NCBI GenBank assembly: GCA_009746045.1
Contig: RPFO01001017.1
Coordinates: 62,001 to 126,000, forward strand
Direction of reading: 5' to 3'
Source: Mesostigma viride
Taxonomy: Eukaryota > Streptophyta > Mesostigmatophyceae > Mesostigmatales > Mesostigmataceae
Length of the DNA stretch: 64,000 bases
The first letter of the stretch is position 1. The number at the start of each line of letters is the position of its first letter. The notes below the pieces were generated by a model. That model was not told the origin of the DNA, did not search any database, and worked only from the letters and a program-made list of their open reading frames with translations. The position numbers were made by a program, and so were the translations under genes. Shown here piece by piece: positions 9,501 to 20,837 of this stretch.

Positions 9501-12500
9501 CAACCGGGCGCGGTCCACGGTATCGAGGTGCGCCACTTTGACGGTGTTGAGGTGCCTGCATGGCATGCATGGCTCCTTACATTAACCCCGCAACCAAAGG
9601 GCTGCAAACGCACCCAAGGGCTGCGCGGTTGTCCAGATGGGGAGGGAGGCCACAGGGACGCCCCATAGCATCGACGTCAGCCAGCTGTACGCGGCACCCT
9701 GCAGATGCCAGCACTGTCCATTGCAGAGGCCATGGCGTGTCTGTAACGTGCTCTAGATCTACGCTAGGTGGGTTATGCGCCGGATTCACGTGCGCCCGCT
9801 CAGCTGGCATTCTGGCTGATGTGGCATGCTGGTGCACGCGGCATGACGTGCTGTCGCATGCGTCTATTCTAGTGATCCGAAACACGGGCAACATGCAGAT
9901 ACTGGTGTTAGGCTCCCGCACAGTACCATGAACAGGTACGCTGGCAGGTGTCCACAACGTGCCGCGCGCTGGCAGGTGTCCGCAATGCCTCACACCATCC
10001 GATGGCTTGAAGTACTGTGCAGCGATTCGAATTGGCATAATCTTCTTTAAGTGTTTTAGATATATTTCTGAGGCATTTGCTCATATGGTATCGTGGGATT
10101 GTGTGGCATGCTTTGTTGTTTTCAAAGAGAGACAAATGAGGGAGACCGGAGGGGAATGGTGGAGTGGAATGGCCGGCATTCCCATGTTGCCCATCGTTGA
10201 TTTCCCACCAGGATCACTTGCAACGATTATCCTCTCATCTGCCCCCCATCTTATCATCGGTGCTGTCCTAATTGTCGTATCAGCATCCCACTACGCCCAT
10301 GCAAATAAGGCCCCATCGGTTGTCGCTCCTTTTAAATTCGAAGTCTCGCTCCCTGGTTGCAGCTCCACAAGCCGGCTACGGCTTCCAGGGGCTGTATGAT
10401 TGTGAAGATGTTGTGAAGTGGCACCACTTTGCAACTCCACAAGCCATTGCAGGTCCTGTCGGTGTAGCTTGCTCAGGCACCAATTTGCCCACCCACAACT
10501 CGATGCAAATGGAATGGTCATGTCCATAACTTGCTCACTGGACGCCCCCCCCTGGCTCTCCCCCCGCAGGTGCACGGCATCAGCATCAGGGAGCCCTGGG
10601 TGCTGGCCCACAGTGAACTGCAGTGCGCCATCAAGCACCTCACTCAGGACTACGTGATTGTCAACTTCAAGGGGCAGGTGTGGGTGGCAGAATACCATCA
10701 CAGCTGCTTCCCATACGAGGTGGTGGCCTTGCCAGCTGCAGCAAACAAGCACAGACTGGCACAGGGACATGGCACAGTCGGCATGTAGCAGCAGTGATGC
10801 AAGTGCGACTGCACATTTCCGCCTCCCTGCATTTCCATGATCATAACGACTCGACAAACGCAGATAAGATAACAGCTGGCTCAAGCTACCACGGTCCGGA
10901 TGCTTCCACATTTCTGGCCTGCGCTGGTTGTCTCCTTGATATGCCACTTTGAGCCACGCACAGACTTGCATCACCTCGGACGTCCTCACGCAGGTAGGAG
11001 CCCAGCTAGCTTGATGTGGAAGCATCACATGGTCGCAGCAGCGGTGCAGACAGCGGCTGGTTGTCTCGTTGATGTCACCGGAGGGCTGACCCTTTGATAG
11101 CCTGGGTAATCCCCAAGTGTTTCTGAGCGCTTTGTCGCTCCCTGTCAGGTTACCCATGGCTTAGGGAGCTTGTCACCCCTTCCTGTCCCTTCCTTCCCAT
11201 CGCTATATATCCGAGGGGGGTATCCCTTCCTTCCCATCGCTATATATCCGAGGGGGCTATCCCTTCCTTCCCACCGCTATATATCCGAGGGGGCTATCCC
11301 TTCCTTCCCACCGCTATATATCCGAGGGGGCTATCCCTTCCTTCCCATCGCTATATATCCGAGGGGGCTATCCCTTCCTTCCCATCGCTATATATCCGAG
11401 GGGGTATCCCTTCCTTCCCACCGCTATATATCCGAGGGGGCTATCCCTTCCTTCCCACCGCTATATATCCGAGGGGGCTATCCCTTCCTTCCCATCGCTA
11501 TATATCCGAGGGGGCTATCCCTTCCTTCCCACCGCTATATATCCGAGGGGGCTATCCCTTCCTTCCCACCGCTATATATCCGAGGGGGCTATCCCTTCCT
11601 TCCCATCGCTATATATCCGAGGGGGCTATCCCTTCCTTCCCATCGCTATATATCCGAGGGGGCTATCCCTTCCTTCCCATCGCTATATATCCGAGGGGGC
11701 TATCCCTTCCTTCCCACCGCTATATATCCGAGGGGGCTATCCCTTCCTTCCCATCGCTATATATCCGAGGGGGGTATCCCTTCCTTCCCATCGCTATATA
11801 TCCGAGGGGGGTATCCCTTCCTTCCCATCGCTATATATCCGAGGGGGGTATCCCTTCCTTCCCATCGCTATATATCCGAGGGGGGTGTCCCCCCAAAGTA
11901 ACCCCCTCCAAAACCACCTTGGACCTTTCCCGCCCTGCAGCTTCGGACACTATAATTCTTTTCCCCCTATATAATCCCCTCCTATTGCCCTGGCATGCCC
12001 TGGCCCGCAGGTTGGGACCAGCTGCGAGCTGGACGAAGACCTGTGCTACTCGCTGGGCCCGGCGCATCAGGCCACCAACTTGAACCGATCGGGGCCGCGT
12101 GTCAATGTCATGTCCAACCACCCGCTGCTGGGCACCTACAACCTGATGGCCGAAGGTACGCGCGCGGCGGCATGCCCTCCTCGCTAACCAGGATCGTTCG
12201 CGGGGTGACATGTGCGCATCGACGAAGGTGTTTTGCCCAAAACGTACCCCCTGCATCGACAAAGGTGTTTTGCCCAAAACGTACCCCCTGCATCGACAAA
12301 GGTGTTTTGCCCAAAACGTACCCCCTGCATCGACAAAGGTGTTTTGCCCAAAACGTACCCCCTGCATCGACAAAGGTGTTTTGCCCAAAACGTACCCCCT
12401 GCATCGACAAAGGTGTTTTGCCCAAAACGTACCCCCGGCATCGACAAAGGTGTTTTGCCCATAACGTACCCCCTGCATCGACAAAGGTGTTTTGCCCAAA

Positions 12501-15500
12501 ACGTACCCCCTGCATCGACAAAGGTGTTTTGCCCCAAACGTACCCCCGCCGTGGCTCTATCCTGCACCTGCGGTACCAAGCGCATTATGTGCGTGCGTTG
12601 TGCCCCTGTTCCCAGTCACGCGCGCGACCCTTTCTCGTTCCCCTACGGTTGCCTGACCGACCAGTTGAGGGCGTCTGGAGCCTTCAGGTCCTTAATAGCC
12701 TCTAAATCTCCTTCGCCCATGAAAGCCTTTGAAGCCTCTAAAGCCCTTTCGGCCTCTAAAGCCTTTAAGGCCAGAAAGCCCCCAGGCGGAGGTTGTAATG
12801 TGTTGGTTAGGTACTTTCTGGGGTCTCAGTTTTCAGCCTGACGTGCTATGTATCCTGTCGTCCTCACTATATGCTGTCGTTATCCTGGTTTGCCTATTTC
12901 TCATGTTTAGCATGCGCTCCTTGTGTCATAAACTTGATCTATCTAGCCGTGCCTGCATGCCTGCTCTTCTCTGTGTGGGTGTGGGTAACTGCAAACAATG
13001 CTGCTTGTAAATGCTCTGACCAATGATCCATGATGCTCATGCCGATTAACGTTGTTATGGGTTTGACCTTGTGCCGGGTGGTCCATCGGGTCATTGGAAC
13101 ACTTGGCATCCACTGGGGCGCCATGCACCGACTGGGGATGCCCCGGCTTCGAACGGACGGAAATAACAACCCTCCAGGATGGCACATGGATGGCACCGGA
13201 GAGGTGCGTCCTTATGTATGAATGCCTAGTATCTACACTACTATTACTATGGAAATAGATACAGGTATTCAAGGCGCTTGTAAATAACAACCCTCCAGGA
13301 TGGCACACGGATGACGTCAGAGAGGTGCGCCTCCCTTTGCATCCGTTTTATACGTGTCCAAGTTGCTAGTTGGGTTGTGTAGCTGTCCCTTGTTACTAGG
13401 ACTCCTAGTTCACACTTCACTTGTTGCGGTCTCATAACTTCATACTACTATAAGATATTTATTCTGATTGAAATAATCATACCAAAACGTTTCCGCGTGC
13501 CTTTTGTCACCATCTGGTCACGCACACCACTACTACCACCGCCGTTGCACTGGCCGCGCTGCCACCAGACAGTTAATTAATATGCTGGTAATCATGCCAC
13601 CAGACAGTTAATTACTATGCTAGTAATCATGCCACCAGACAGTGAATTAATATGCTAGTAATCATGCCACCAGACAGTTAATTAATATGCTAGTAATCAT
13701 GCCACCAGACAGTTAATTAATATGCTGGCAATCATCACAAGTTTTACTAGCTTTTCTACTATACAGCTTTCCTACCACCATCTTTCTACTGGTATAGATG
13801 CTGCTGGGGTGTCATTTACTGCGATATCTGGATCATTTGTTTTTGGTTTATCCCTGATTAATTTCACCGCTAACGAGGACACCTTCCTCCCGTGACTAAC
13901 ACAGCTGCACCACTGCATTGGGATAGCGTTGTTTGCCCCCATCCAGGCGTGCACTCACGGCATTTTTGACGTGGTGCAGGCGCAGCCACCCCGCGGGAAC
14001 ACCGGGTTCAGCATCGCGCGAGAGGTTATAAATAGCCTGCCCAAGGAGAGGCTGGACTACTGGAAGAGGTGAGCTGTGCTGTATGCCCTTCTCAAGTGCG
14101 CGTGCTGCCCTTTGGGCTCACTGGTTGCGAGCGCTCATAAGGTTTCGGCATGAGTGACACGTTCGAGCATAAGGTTTGGGCATGAGTGACACGTTCAAGC
14201 ATAAGGCGTGGGCATGAATGACACGTTCGAGCATAAGATTTGGGCATGAGTGACACGTTCGAGCATAAGGTTTGGGCATGAGTGACACGTTGGAGCATGG
14301 AACTATCGAGCAGCTCAAAATCTCGTGTGTGTTTTTACAACGCACGCAGCGATCATGATCCACTGAATAATGATTACATCTGCGAGGCAGACCCACTGCA
14401 GATGATGCGCAGAGGATAAGGGCATGGCACACGCAGCCCGTGCCGTTGCTTACTTTGCTGTCCATGACAAAACGCCATGCTCAAGCCGCAGTTCATACAC
14501 ATACGCACATACACACATACATACATACGGCCTGCGCTCGTTGTCTCCTTGATATATACGGCCACCCGCCCGCCCGCCCACACGTCCGTCCGTCCGTCCG
14601 TCCGTCCGTCCACGTGTCCATTCGTCCATCCATCAACGTATTTAATTGAACAATTGCGGGAAAGCAGTTGGGCTGGACAGTGCGCCTTGGTTCTATGTGG
14701 CATGGTTTAAAAAACATGCACAACACCTCCGCAGCATGGTGTTGTGCATGTGCCGTCATGCATGGCGATGCCAAGTTGTTTCACTTTCGCTCCGATGCCT
14801 CCGTGTACGATGTTCTTTCTAGTCCGCTTTATGTTATGGTAGCATACGTTGCCTTGCTCGACACTAGAGTTTTAGTCAAGGTTGGTATGGAACCACCTAG
14901 CCTTCAAACCAGCATTGCTGGTCTCCCCTCTTAGCTATGAAAGAAAGTGGTACCATATCGCCACATGCACAATGACCTGGCGTCCACCCCAAGGGGGCCG
15001 ATGGGTGGGGTGCTGCCTGGGGGGTTGCAAAGCTGAGGGTGACTCTGGGTGTGGATTGCAGCTGGATATGCAGCGTAGATTGTAACATAAGGATCGATCG
15101 GGTGACATCCTTTTACACGCCTTAGGCTCTGCATGCCTGACACATGCCAGTATTAGTCAAATCGCTTAAACTTGATAGCGAAACAAAGCTTAATTGTAGA
15201 GAGGGTGAGGGATAATGGGAGGGAGTAGAGGGGCACGTGTGGTTTACATGCGGTTTGAATGCATTGTATATTGTCCTTAAGAAAGTTGGTAATCTCCGTA
15301 CAGCCAATTCGATCGGTACATGTGTTAAAATCCACTCGGGTATGATTCTGGCTAGCTTGCCTACATTCAAATGACGGCCTGACCAAAGTTGAAGCTTCTA
15401 CTGGCAGCCGTTGCCCCTGCCGCCCGGTGCTTGCTACTTACACGTCCTCTTCATTTCTGTCGTGGCTTATGCATGTGTATGGCAGGATCTGGTGGCAATC

Positions 15501-15879
15501 AACCGCATACGACAAGCTGAAGAACGTCACCTTCCCCCTCATCGTGGAGCATCCGATCACAGGGGAGCTCATAATTTATGTGCACAACTATGTAGTTTTT
15601 GGCATCGATATGGATACACCTTCGGGGCGGATGTTTGAACCTGGGGAGAGCAAGGGGTTTCAGAACGAGCTGGACACGTCCCTCACCGCACATTCTTTCA
15701 ACATGTCCTGGGAGACGGGCGATGTTGCCTTTGTGGATAACTTCTTCCTGTTGCACAAGTCCTGGCCACAAAGTGCAGAGAGCCCCGATTTAGGGCTTCG
15801 GGTGGTACGTAAAACAACATGCAATTGCCTTCTTCCACCTTTCTTGCCACATAATGTGCAGGTTGGTGGCGGACAGTAA
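6565..15879 (+). CDS. Membrane-anchored TauD/TfdA-like Fe(II)/2-oxoglutarate dioxygenase (multi-exon)
   Basis: Model exons: 6565-6981, about 7136-7336, 9438-9551, 10570-10677, 12011-12155, 13178-13203 (or the twin 13299-13324), 13947-14068 and 15486-15879. All phases agree, giving about 508 residues. Residues 1-35 hold a basic stretch then a hydrophobic signal-anchor (LLLFAVAILACRAVVGPFVL). Residues 50-139 are cysteine-rich and unrecognised. The catalytic region starts near residue 245 (VHGISIREP, then VIVNFKGQ) and continues with the iron ligands H331-x-D333 (WHMDG), the PPRGNTGF loop, EHPITGELIIYV, DNFFLLHKS (H468, third ligand) and LRVVRKTT (2-oxoglutarate arginine R483 or R486). These match the TauD/TfdA/clavaminate-synthase-like fold; the substrate cannot be inferred. 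The anchor suggests an ER/Golgi or surface enzyme. The exon 1/2 and 2/3 borders are least sure. A TGTAA motif at 15892 may be the polyadenylation signal. Confidence 0.78.
8239..9163 (+). repeat. 69-bp minisatellite, about 13 copies, in intron 2 of the dioxygenase gene
   Basis: The unit begins GGGGTCGCCTGGCCCAG and ends CCACCCCTATAGTAC, and copies are nearly identical. Sixty-nine is divisible by three, so the array reads as a 23-residue repeat (GSPGPVLVLYATPHPALGHP...), but it sits between exons and has no sign of coding constraint. One copy near the end carries a 4-bp insertion. Confidence 0.95.
10838..10960 (+). mobile_element. Dispersed repeat ending in GTTGTCTCCTTGATAT, copy 1
   Basis: It shares GATAACAGCTGGCTCAAGCT-like sequence, ACGGTCCGGAT, and TCTGGCCTGCGCTGGTTGTC with the copy at 29505-29625. 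Shorter pieces of the same family lie at about 14523-14556, 40448-40497, 43617-43640 and, reversed, near 21115-21140. No coding capacity is visible, so it is probably a non-autonomous element or a LINE 3' end. Confidence 0.6.
11185..11890 (+). repeat. 37-bp minisatellite, about 19 copies, in intron 4 of the dioxygenase gene
   Basis: The unit is CCTTCCTTCCCATCGCTATA then TATCCGAGGGGGCTATC, with C/T variation at CCATCG/CCACCG and G-run length changes. The unit has no stop codon in the plus frames, so a 243-codon open frame runs through it although 37 is not a multiple of three. This is an artefact of composition. Confidence 0.95.
12212..12545 (+). repeat. 37-bp minisatellite, about 9 copies, in intron 5 of the dioxygenase gene
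   Basis: The unit is CATCGACAAAGGTGTTTTGC then CCAAAACGTACCCCCTG. The first copy has CGACGAAG before GGTG, which resembles the exon 5 end (GCCGAAG before GTACGC) about 60 bp upstream, so it may have been seeded from that junction, though weakly. The period equals that of the preceding intron's array, but the sequences are unrelated. Confidence 0.95.
13178..13203 (+). CDS. Micro-exon 6a of the dioxygenase gene: WHMDGTGE
   Basis: It is preceded by CCCTCCAG and followed by GTGCGTCC. Entered in phase 1 from exon 5, it encodes the split G, then WHMDGTGE, and leaves in phase 0, exactly what exon 7 needs. It supplies the HxD iron ligands that no other exon of the model contains. Confidence 0.75.
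13299..13324 (+). CDS. Micro-exon 6b, duplicate of 6a: WHTDDVRE
   Basis: This second 26-nt block has the same flanks (AATAACAACCCTCCAG before, GTGCG after) and the same phases, and encodes WHTDDVRE. Its WHTD is the commonest form of the TauD family ligand motif. Including both blocks would shift the frame, so the pair would have to be mutually exclusive, unless one copy is a relic. Confidence 0.65.
13561..13735 (+). repeat. 35-bp tandem repeat, 5 copies
   Basis: The unit starts GCCACCAGACAGTTAATTAA and ends GCTAGTAATCAT. It lies in the intron between the twin micro-exons and exon 7. Confidence 0.95.
14133..14300 (+). repeat. 32-bp tandem repeat, 5 copies
   Basis: The unit is GAGCATAAGGTTTGGGCATG followed by AGTGACACGTTC. 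It lies just inside the last intron of the dioxygenase gene. Downstream at 14573-14612 is a CCGT/CCGC simple repeat. Confidence 0.93.
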
Positions 15880-16244
15880 CTGGATGCTAGTTGTAAGAAC
15901 ACCCAAGAGCCAATGTCTGTTGGTACAAGCATCTACCTATAAATATATTCAGAAGAGACTGGGTAATTAATTTTACTGCCGCTTTAAATTTCAAGATCTA
16001 CGATAATCCTGACAGACACGATGTGTTTCTTCAGGATGAATGTAGTCACGTGCAGTAGATGAACAAGTACAAAATCGTTCTGATGTGTGGTTCTAAAGCG
16101 ACGAAGGGTGTCAGTGCAAGGGCAAGTGGTATTCTCTGCACTTTTCGATGCCGTCAACCTTGAAATAGTTGATGCTATCACAAAGTGCAGGTACAATTTT
16201 GAAATAATAATGTAGATCATCCTGTAACAATATCAAGTCAGACA
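15880..16244. other. 3' flank of the dioxygenase gene
   Basis: The stretch is AT-rich. Apart from TGTAA at 15892-15896 I see no gene or repeat. Confidence 0.4.
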
Positions 16245-16395
16245 GTTTGTAATATTATATATTCATTAAGAATGATAAATTGCGGTGGTGAGATTGGCAA
16301 TCAACATAAGGAAAACCCCCGAAAAGAAGAAGAACCCTGAAGAAATAGTAATCTGACACGGACATCCAAGGATCACGCCAGCTGCATAAGGTACA
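16245..16395 (+). mobile_element. Single copy of the unit that forms the foldback at 52600-52862
   Basis: It contains GAATGATAAATTGCGGTGG, GAGATTGGCA, ACATAAGGAAAACCC, GAACCCTGAAGAAAT and then CTGACACGGACATCCAAGG. The same order appears on the minus strand of 52862-52715. It has no coding capacity. Confidence 0.75.
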
Positions 16396-16405
16396 ACTAA
16401 CTACA

Positions 16406-16830
16406 TCACAAAACTACGACACGCAGCCACATCGCTGCCGGCCCACCATGCAGGCCTGGGAGGGATCTATAGGCCTGGCAAGGGGGAAGCCGGTATACTG
16501 GAGGGGGGCGGTCATCCACGTTGACCACAAGCCCTGGCAGGCCCCTCCTGCCACCTAGACTAGGGAATATATACCAGTAGTGTAGATTAGTCATGCAGGC
16601 TTAGCCTAGCATGTGGCCCACGCGCATGTGCGCCCATAATGGCCCCCATTGATGATGCCTTCAGCATTTAGCCAAGCCATGCCTATAATGGGACCCCCAT
16701 GGATTTTGCATTAAGAATTTAGCCATGCTTTGCCTATGCAGAGAGATGCTAGCTCTCTGTTGAGAAGCCATGCCCTAGCTCTTGTATAGCCATGATGATC
16801 TTCCCCCACATGACATGCTCCCCCTGATGG
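16406..16830 (+). pseudogene. LINE ORF1 3' end fragment and 3' UTR
   Basis: The plus strand encodes VYWRGAVIHVDHKPWQAPPA then a stop at 16556, matching the C-terminus of the ORF1 relic ending at 18471. After the stop, the GAGAGATGCTAGCTCTCTG stem and TTGTATAGCCATGATGATCT match its 3' UTR. The rest of ORF1 is missing from this copy. Confidence 0.75.
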
Positions 16831-17052
16831 ACGGAGGCCAGCCACGAGCCACGAGCTGCGAGCCACGAGCCATGAGCCACGAGGTAGCCATGGCTGACGG
16901 TGGAGCTCATAACTTTCACGTTTCAGCACCGAATTTAGCCGTGAATATCACAATCGACGCGTCTTTCTACGGCGCACATGCTGATATAATTTTCCACATC
17001 TGATATAATAATCAGAAGAAATCAGAATTCTGCAGCTATTACGCAATATACG

Positions 17053-18471
17053 ATGAGCAAACGCCCATCGACGCAACGCAGCCTGACGGCTGCGCTCGGC
17101 AATGAAAATACGTCTGCAGCTCCGGCTGCAGCTTCGCCCTCAAGCCCGGCAGGCAGCGGTGACACTAGTCGCGCACTGGTGGTCGCCCAGCACCCTCCCG
17201 GGCTTCATGCCTCGCCCTCAGCCTCGCCTGAGCCCAAAGGCGCAGCCGCCCAACCGAACCGAGCTGGTCTGAGCGCGACTTTGACGTCGACGGGTTATTT
17301 TCCAACTTCGACGACGCCAGACCCAGCTATTTCGACATGCCACCCATCAGGTTACTGGAGCTCGTGTTTTATGGGTTACACGCCTCCATTTTCGACCTGT
17401 GCCAACGCCTTCAAAGCCTTAGTCGCCTCCGCACTGGACCAAGCTGACGGCAGGTTTTCTCACCGACCTGAGAACCTGACCCACTGGTCTCGCCCCCGTC
17501 TTCAGCTCGCCGCCCTCTTTTCCCTCCTTCAGCGCTCTGCCGCGGACCTCTGGGCCCCCTCCCCCCGCTTGACCGAATCCACCTTCCTCCTCCACCTCCA
17601 AGAAGCCATCTCACAGCACGTGACGCCCCTAACTGCAGATGTGGCAGCTGTGGGTCGCACGCTGGCTGCTGAGCTCCCCACCATCCCCACCACCACCGCC
17701 ACCCTCCTCGCCTCCACCCCCCCCCGCGCCCTCCGCCTCCACCGACTCCATCACCGCCCAGCTCCGCGACATCGACCAGCGTCTTAAGGATAATGCCATC
17801 GCTATCGAGGTCCTGCAGAACACCGCAGGCCTCACCGCCCAAGCGGTGAAGGACATTGCCGCCAAGCCAGCCCCGGCTGCCAGGCCTGCATGGCCGGCGA
17901 TGCTCCTCCCATCACGACCTGGGCGGATATGCTTAAGCAGCACACCACCTCCACCACCTCGATCCGCCGTCGCAGCCCAGCTCCAGCGGCAGACACTTGA
18001 CCTCCGCGAGGAGGCCGAGCTTGCCAAGCGCAGCCTAAACGTCATTGTCAGGAACTTCGACATGGAGGAAGGTGAGAATTCCGAAAAGCTTACCCGTGCG
18101 TTTGAGAGAGAAATCCTTGGTCGCATGGGCCTGAATGGATCGAGCTGGTCGCCCACCGCCTTCCCCGCGCGCGGGGTAAGGCCGGGGCGCCCCCGCTCCT
18201 TCTCACCTTTCAGAACCCGGCGGACAAGATTTCTTTCCTCGGCAGACGCCGCAAGCAGCTCGAGAAGACTCACTTCACCCTTGACGACGACTTGACCCTG
18301 GCGCAGCAACAACGTACGGCGACGGGAGCTATGGCCGACCTACCTCAAGCTCCGGCAGACCAAGGCGGGCCCGGGCAGCCGGTGTACTGGAAGGGGGCGG
18401 CCATCTACGTCGGCCACAAGCCCTGGCATGCGACCCCCGCGGCCCCAACGACTCCAGACGCCCCAGCTTAG
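17053..18471 (+). pseudogene. LINE ORF1 (L1-like RNA-binding protein), two frameshifts
   Basis: Three overlapping frames read as one protein of about 470 residues: 17053 to about 17740, then to about 18170, then to the stop at 18471. It has a low-complexity Ala/Pro/Ser N-terminus, a helical stretch (STDSITAQLRDIDQRLKDNA) that may be the coiled coil, then TLDLREEAELAKRSLNVIV and THFTLDDDLTLAQQQR, ending PVYWKGAAIYVGHKPW. The RxxxL..TLDDDLT..QQ order is the RRM-CTD pattern of L1-type ORF1 proteins, which coat LINE RNA. Four more copies in the window (16406, 21518, 22946, 24200) support the alignment. Confidence 0.75.
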
Positions 18472-18764
18472 TAGGGGAACACAGCAGTAGTAGTGTAGAA
18501 TAGATAGACCGTGGCCATGTACATGTACGCCTCCTCCTACAGGCACTACACCAGCTGACTCACGAGCATTTATTAACCATGTACATGTGTGCCTATGATG
18601 TGCCACACCCCAGATGCTGCCTAGCTTTATTTAGTTCAGCTGTGCCCATGCAGAGAGCTGCTCTCTCGGCTGAGAGCCACGCTTTAGCTTTTGTATAGCA
18701 ACGATGATCTTCCCCACCTATGACGGGCTCCCCTTCGCTGGGAGTTGCCCGAGACTCTGGGTGG

Positions 18765-18925
18765 TGCAGGTGCCCTAGTGCACCTAGAGCAAGTGTTGTT
18801 TAGATTCCCACCCTTGCAGGAAGTAGCTCAGAATGTATTATAGGCCATATGCCCCTTCTCAAGGGCTGTGTGCTACAGATACTCCCAACAGAGTTATGTT
18901 CCTAATTAATTAATGCTCCCCCTTA
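18765..18925 (+). mobile_element. LINE 3'-tail family copy (+)
   Basis: It reads GGTGCAGGTGCCCTAGTGCA, then CCACCCTTGCAGGAAGTAGC, GGCCATATGCCCCTTCTCA and ACTCCCAACAGAGT, ending in AATTAATTAA. Confidence 0.75.
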
Positions 18926-18952
18926 GCTGGGCATAGCGTGATAGATAATGAG

Positions 18953-19111
18953 GGTGCAGGTGCCCTGGTGCACCTAGAGCACGGGTAGCTTACATTCCCA
19001 CCCTTGCAGGATGTAGCCCAGAATGTATTAAAAGCCATATGCCCCTTCTCAGGGATATGTGCTACATGTACTCCCAACCGGAAGTTATGTTCCTAATTAA
19101 TTAATTAATAG
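18953..19111 (+). mobile_element. LINE 3'-tail family copy (+), immediately repeated
   Basis: This second copy follows the one ending at 18925 in the same orientation and ends in a longer TTAA run. Confidence 0.75.
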
Positions 19112-19126
19112 GCCTGGGAGGGATTA

Positions 19127-19260
19127 TATATTAAAAATTATAATTACTTACAGAAAAGTGAAGGCACCCAAACATAAGGGATTATTAATTAATTAATTAA
19201 TAGACACGTGACTGCGTCACGTGAGCATAAGCCCTCAGTGGGAGCGGAACATGGGATGGA
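19127..19260. repeat. AT-rich repeat shared with 7455-7500 and 52880-52930
   Basis: On the minus strand it reads GGGTGCCTTCACTTTTCTGT, then AAGTAATTATAATTTTTAAT. The same block occurs on the plus strand near 52885 (GGGTGCCTTTACTCTGCTGT) and, shorter, near 7470. It is bounded by TTAATTAA runs. Confidence 0.55.
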
Positions 19261-19278
19261 ATGGATGGTATAAGCTAT

Positions 19279-20750
19279 CTAGGTCCTAGTTACAGGGGTG
19301 TGGGCACCGCGGCCCGAATCGCTATGAATGCCATACTTGGTCACACGCGGAGCCCCCACAGGCTTGGGGGTGGTCTCCTTCATCACTACTTGCCATCTAT
19401 CCTTGCGCACCATCTGCCTCCATATTACAGACAAACCAGGAGGCTGCCCGGGGGTGAGCCCGTCACGTCTAGTGTAGCACATGTCCATGCCGAGTCTATC
19501 ACGAAAAGTCCACGGGTGGCGGCCCTGCCGCGCGCGGCCGGGGGCACGCCAGGTGAGGACATATCGCCCAGGCTGGGCGGGCTTGGTGCCAGCTAGTCTA
19601 TCTGATGTATCTACCTGATCTGTGCGGGCCAGGTGCCCGGCTAGGCCCAGGCGCCTGTGCCTAATAATGTGGGAAACATAGGGCAAATCAGCGTACAAAT
19701 CCTCATTACTAATGTGCAAACCAAAGGGGATGTTAAGGGCCTTGCGCAGCATCTTGGTGACGGCGCCGTCGAGTCGTTGCTCCAGCTCCTGCATCAGTGT
19801 CCACGTCTCGGCGCCGTAGGTCAGGATCGTCAGAATGACGACCTTGAAGAGGTCACGCTTGACGATCCGGGGTAGGGCGGGGTTGCTCCACCAGCGGCGG
19901 TGGTCATGGAGGTGCGCCCACGCCATGCCGATCCGTGTCGTCATGTCGTCCTCGCAGTCGGGAAGCCAACTGCCGAGCAGCTTGAAGCGGCCTGAAGTAG
20001 GGTAGTTGACCTCGGCATCGTCTAAGAGGCGGAGTGTGGGTGGGGGCCCTGCCATGCCGAGGGCCAGGGCCTCCGTTTTGGGGCTGATTTCTAGACCAAC
20101 CGCCCGAGCCTCGAGCGCCAGGCAGTCCAGCCAAAGTTGGGCAGACTCCGGCTTCTCGATGAGCGTGATGTCGTCGGCATAAATGAGGTCAGCTAGTAAA
20201 TTCTGCTTGTTAGTCGGCCCCCTTCCCCAAGCTCGTTCGTGATCGCTAGGCCAGGGGCACGGCCTGCAATGCTAGCAAAGCGAGCACGTGCCTGGCGCAT
20301 AACATAATCCACTACAATAATAAACAGGTACGGCGACAGGACGCAACCCTGCCAGACGCCGGTCTGCAGTGGGCAGGGCGGGGTAATGCCGTGTTGAGTG
20401 CGCACCGAAGTGGTCGACCCCTCATACAGCGTGCGGATGACGGTAATCAGGGGAGTGGGGACGCGAGCGCGAGCAAGTACAGCCCATAGAGCGTCCCAGA
20501 GGACAGAATCAAAAGCCTTGATGAAGTCGACGAAGATCAGGACGGCGGGAAACTCACCAGGTTGCAGGAGAGCGATTTCCTCGAAGAGGCGACGCGCGAC
20601 GAAGATGGCCATGACGGTGTTGCGCCCAGGACGGAAGCCCATTTGACTTTCCCCAAGGTGACAGTCGAGAGCAGAACGAAGGCGGTTGAGGATCATGCGC
20701 ATGAACAACTTAAGTGCGGCGCTCTGGATGCAGACTCCTCTATAAGGGAT
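19279..20750 (-). pseudogene. RTE/Craft-like LINE reverse transcriptase, 5' truncated and frameshifted
   Basis: The minus strand encodes RGVCIQSAALKLFMRMILNR, FRPGRNTVMAIF, FVDFIKAFDSVLWDALW and GVWQGCVLSPYLF up to about 20193. In another frame it continues with the catalytic IYADDITLIEKPES, FKLLGSWLPDCEDDM and ILTYGAETWTL. The last block is the LGSW..YGAETW region typical of RTE/Craft LINEs. The endonuclease domain is absent. The 3' frame runs to about 19279. Confidence 0.88.
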
Positions 20751-20837
20751 TATATATGGTAGTATTGTAGTATGTATATGGTAGTATTGTAGTGAGCTAG
20801 TATTGTAGTGAGTATAATGGTAGGATTGTTTGCACCC

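Noticed and set aside
15805-15879. A splice donor GTACGT inside the last dioxygenase exon
   Set aside because: Reading through gives RVVRKTT, the expected 2-oxoglutarate-binding end of the family, so the site is probably not used in the main transcript.
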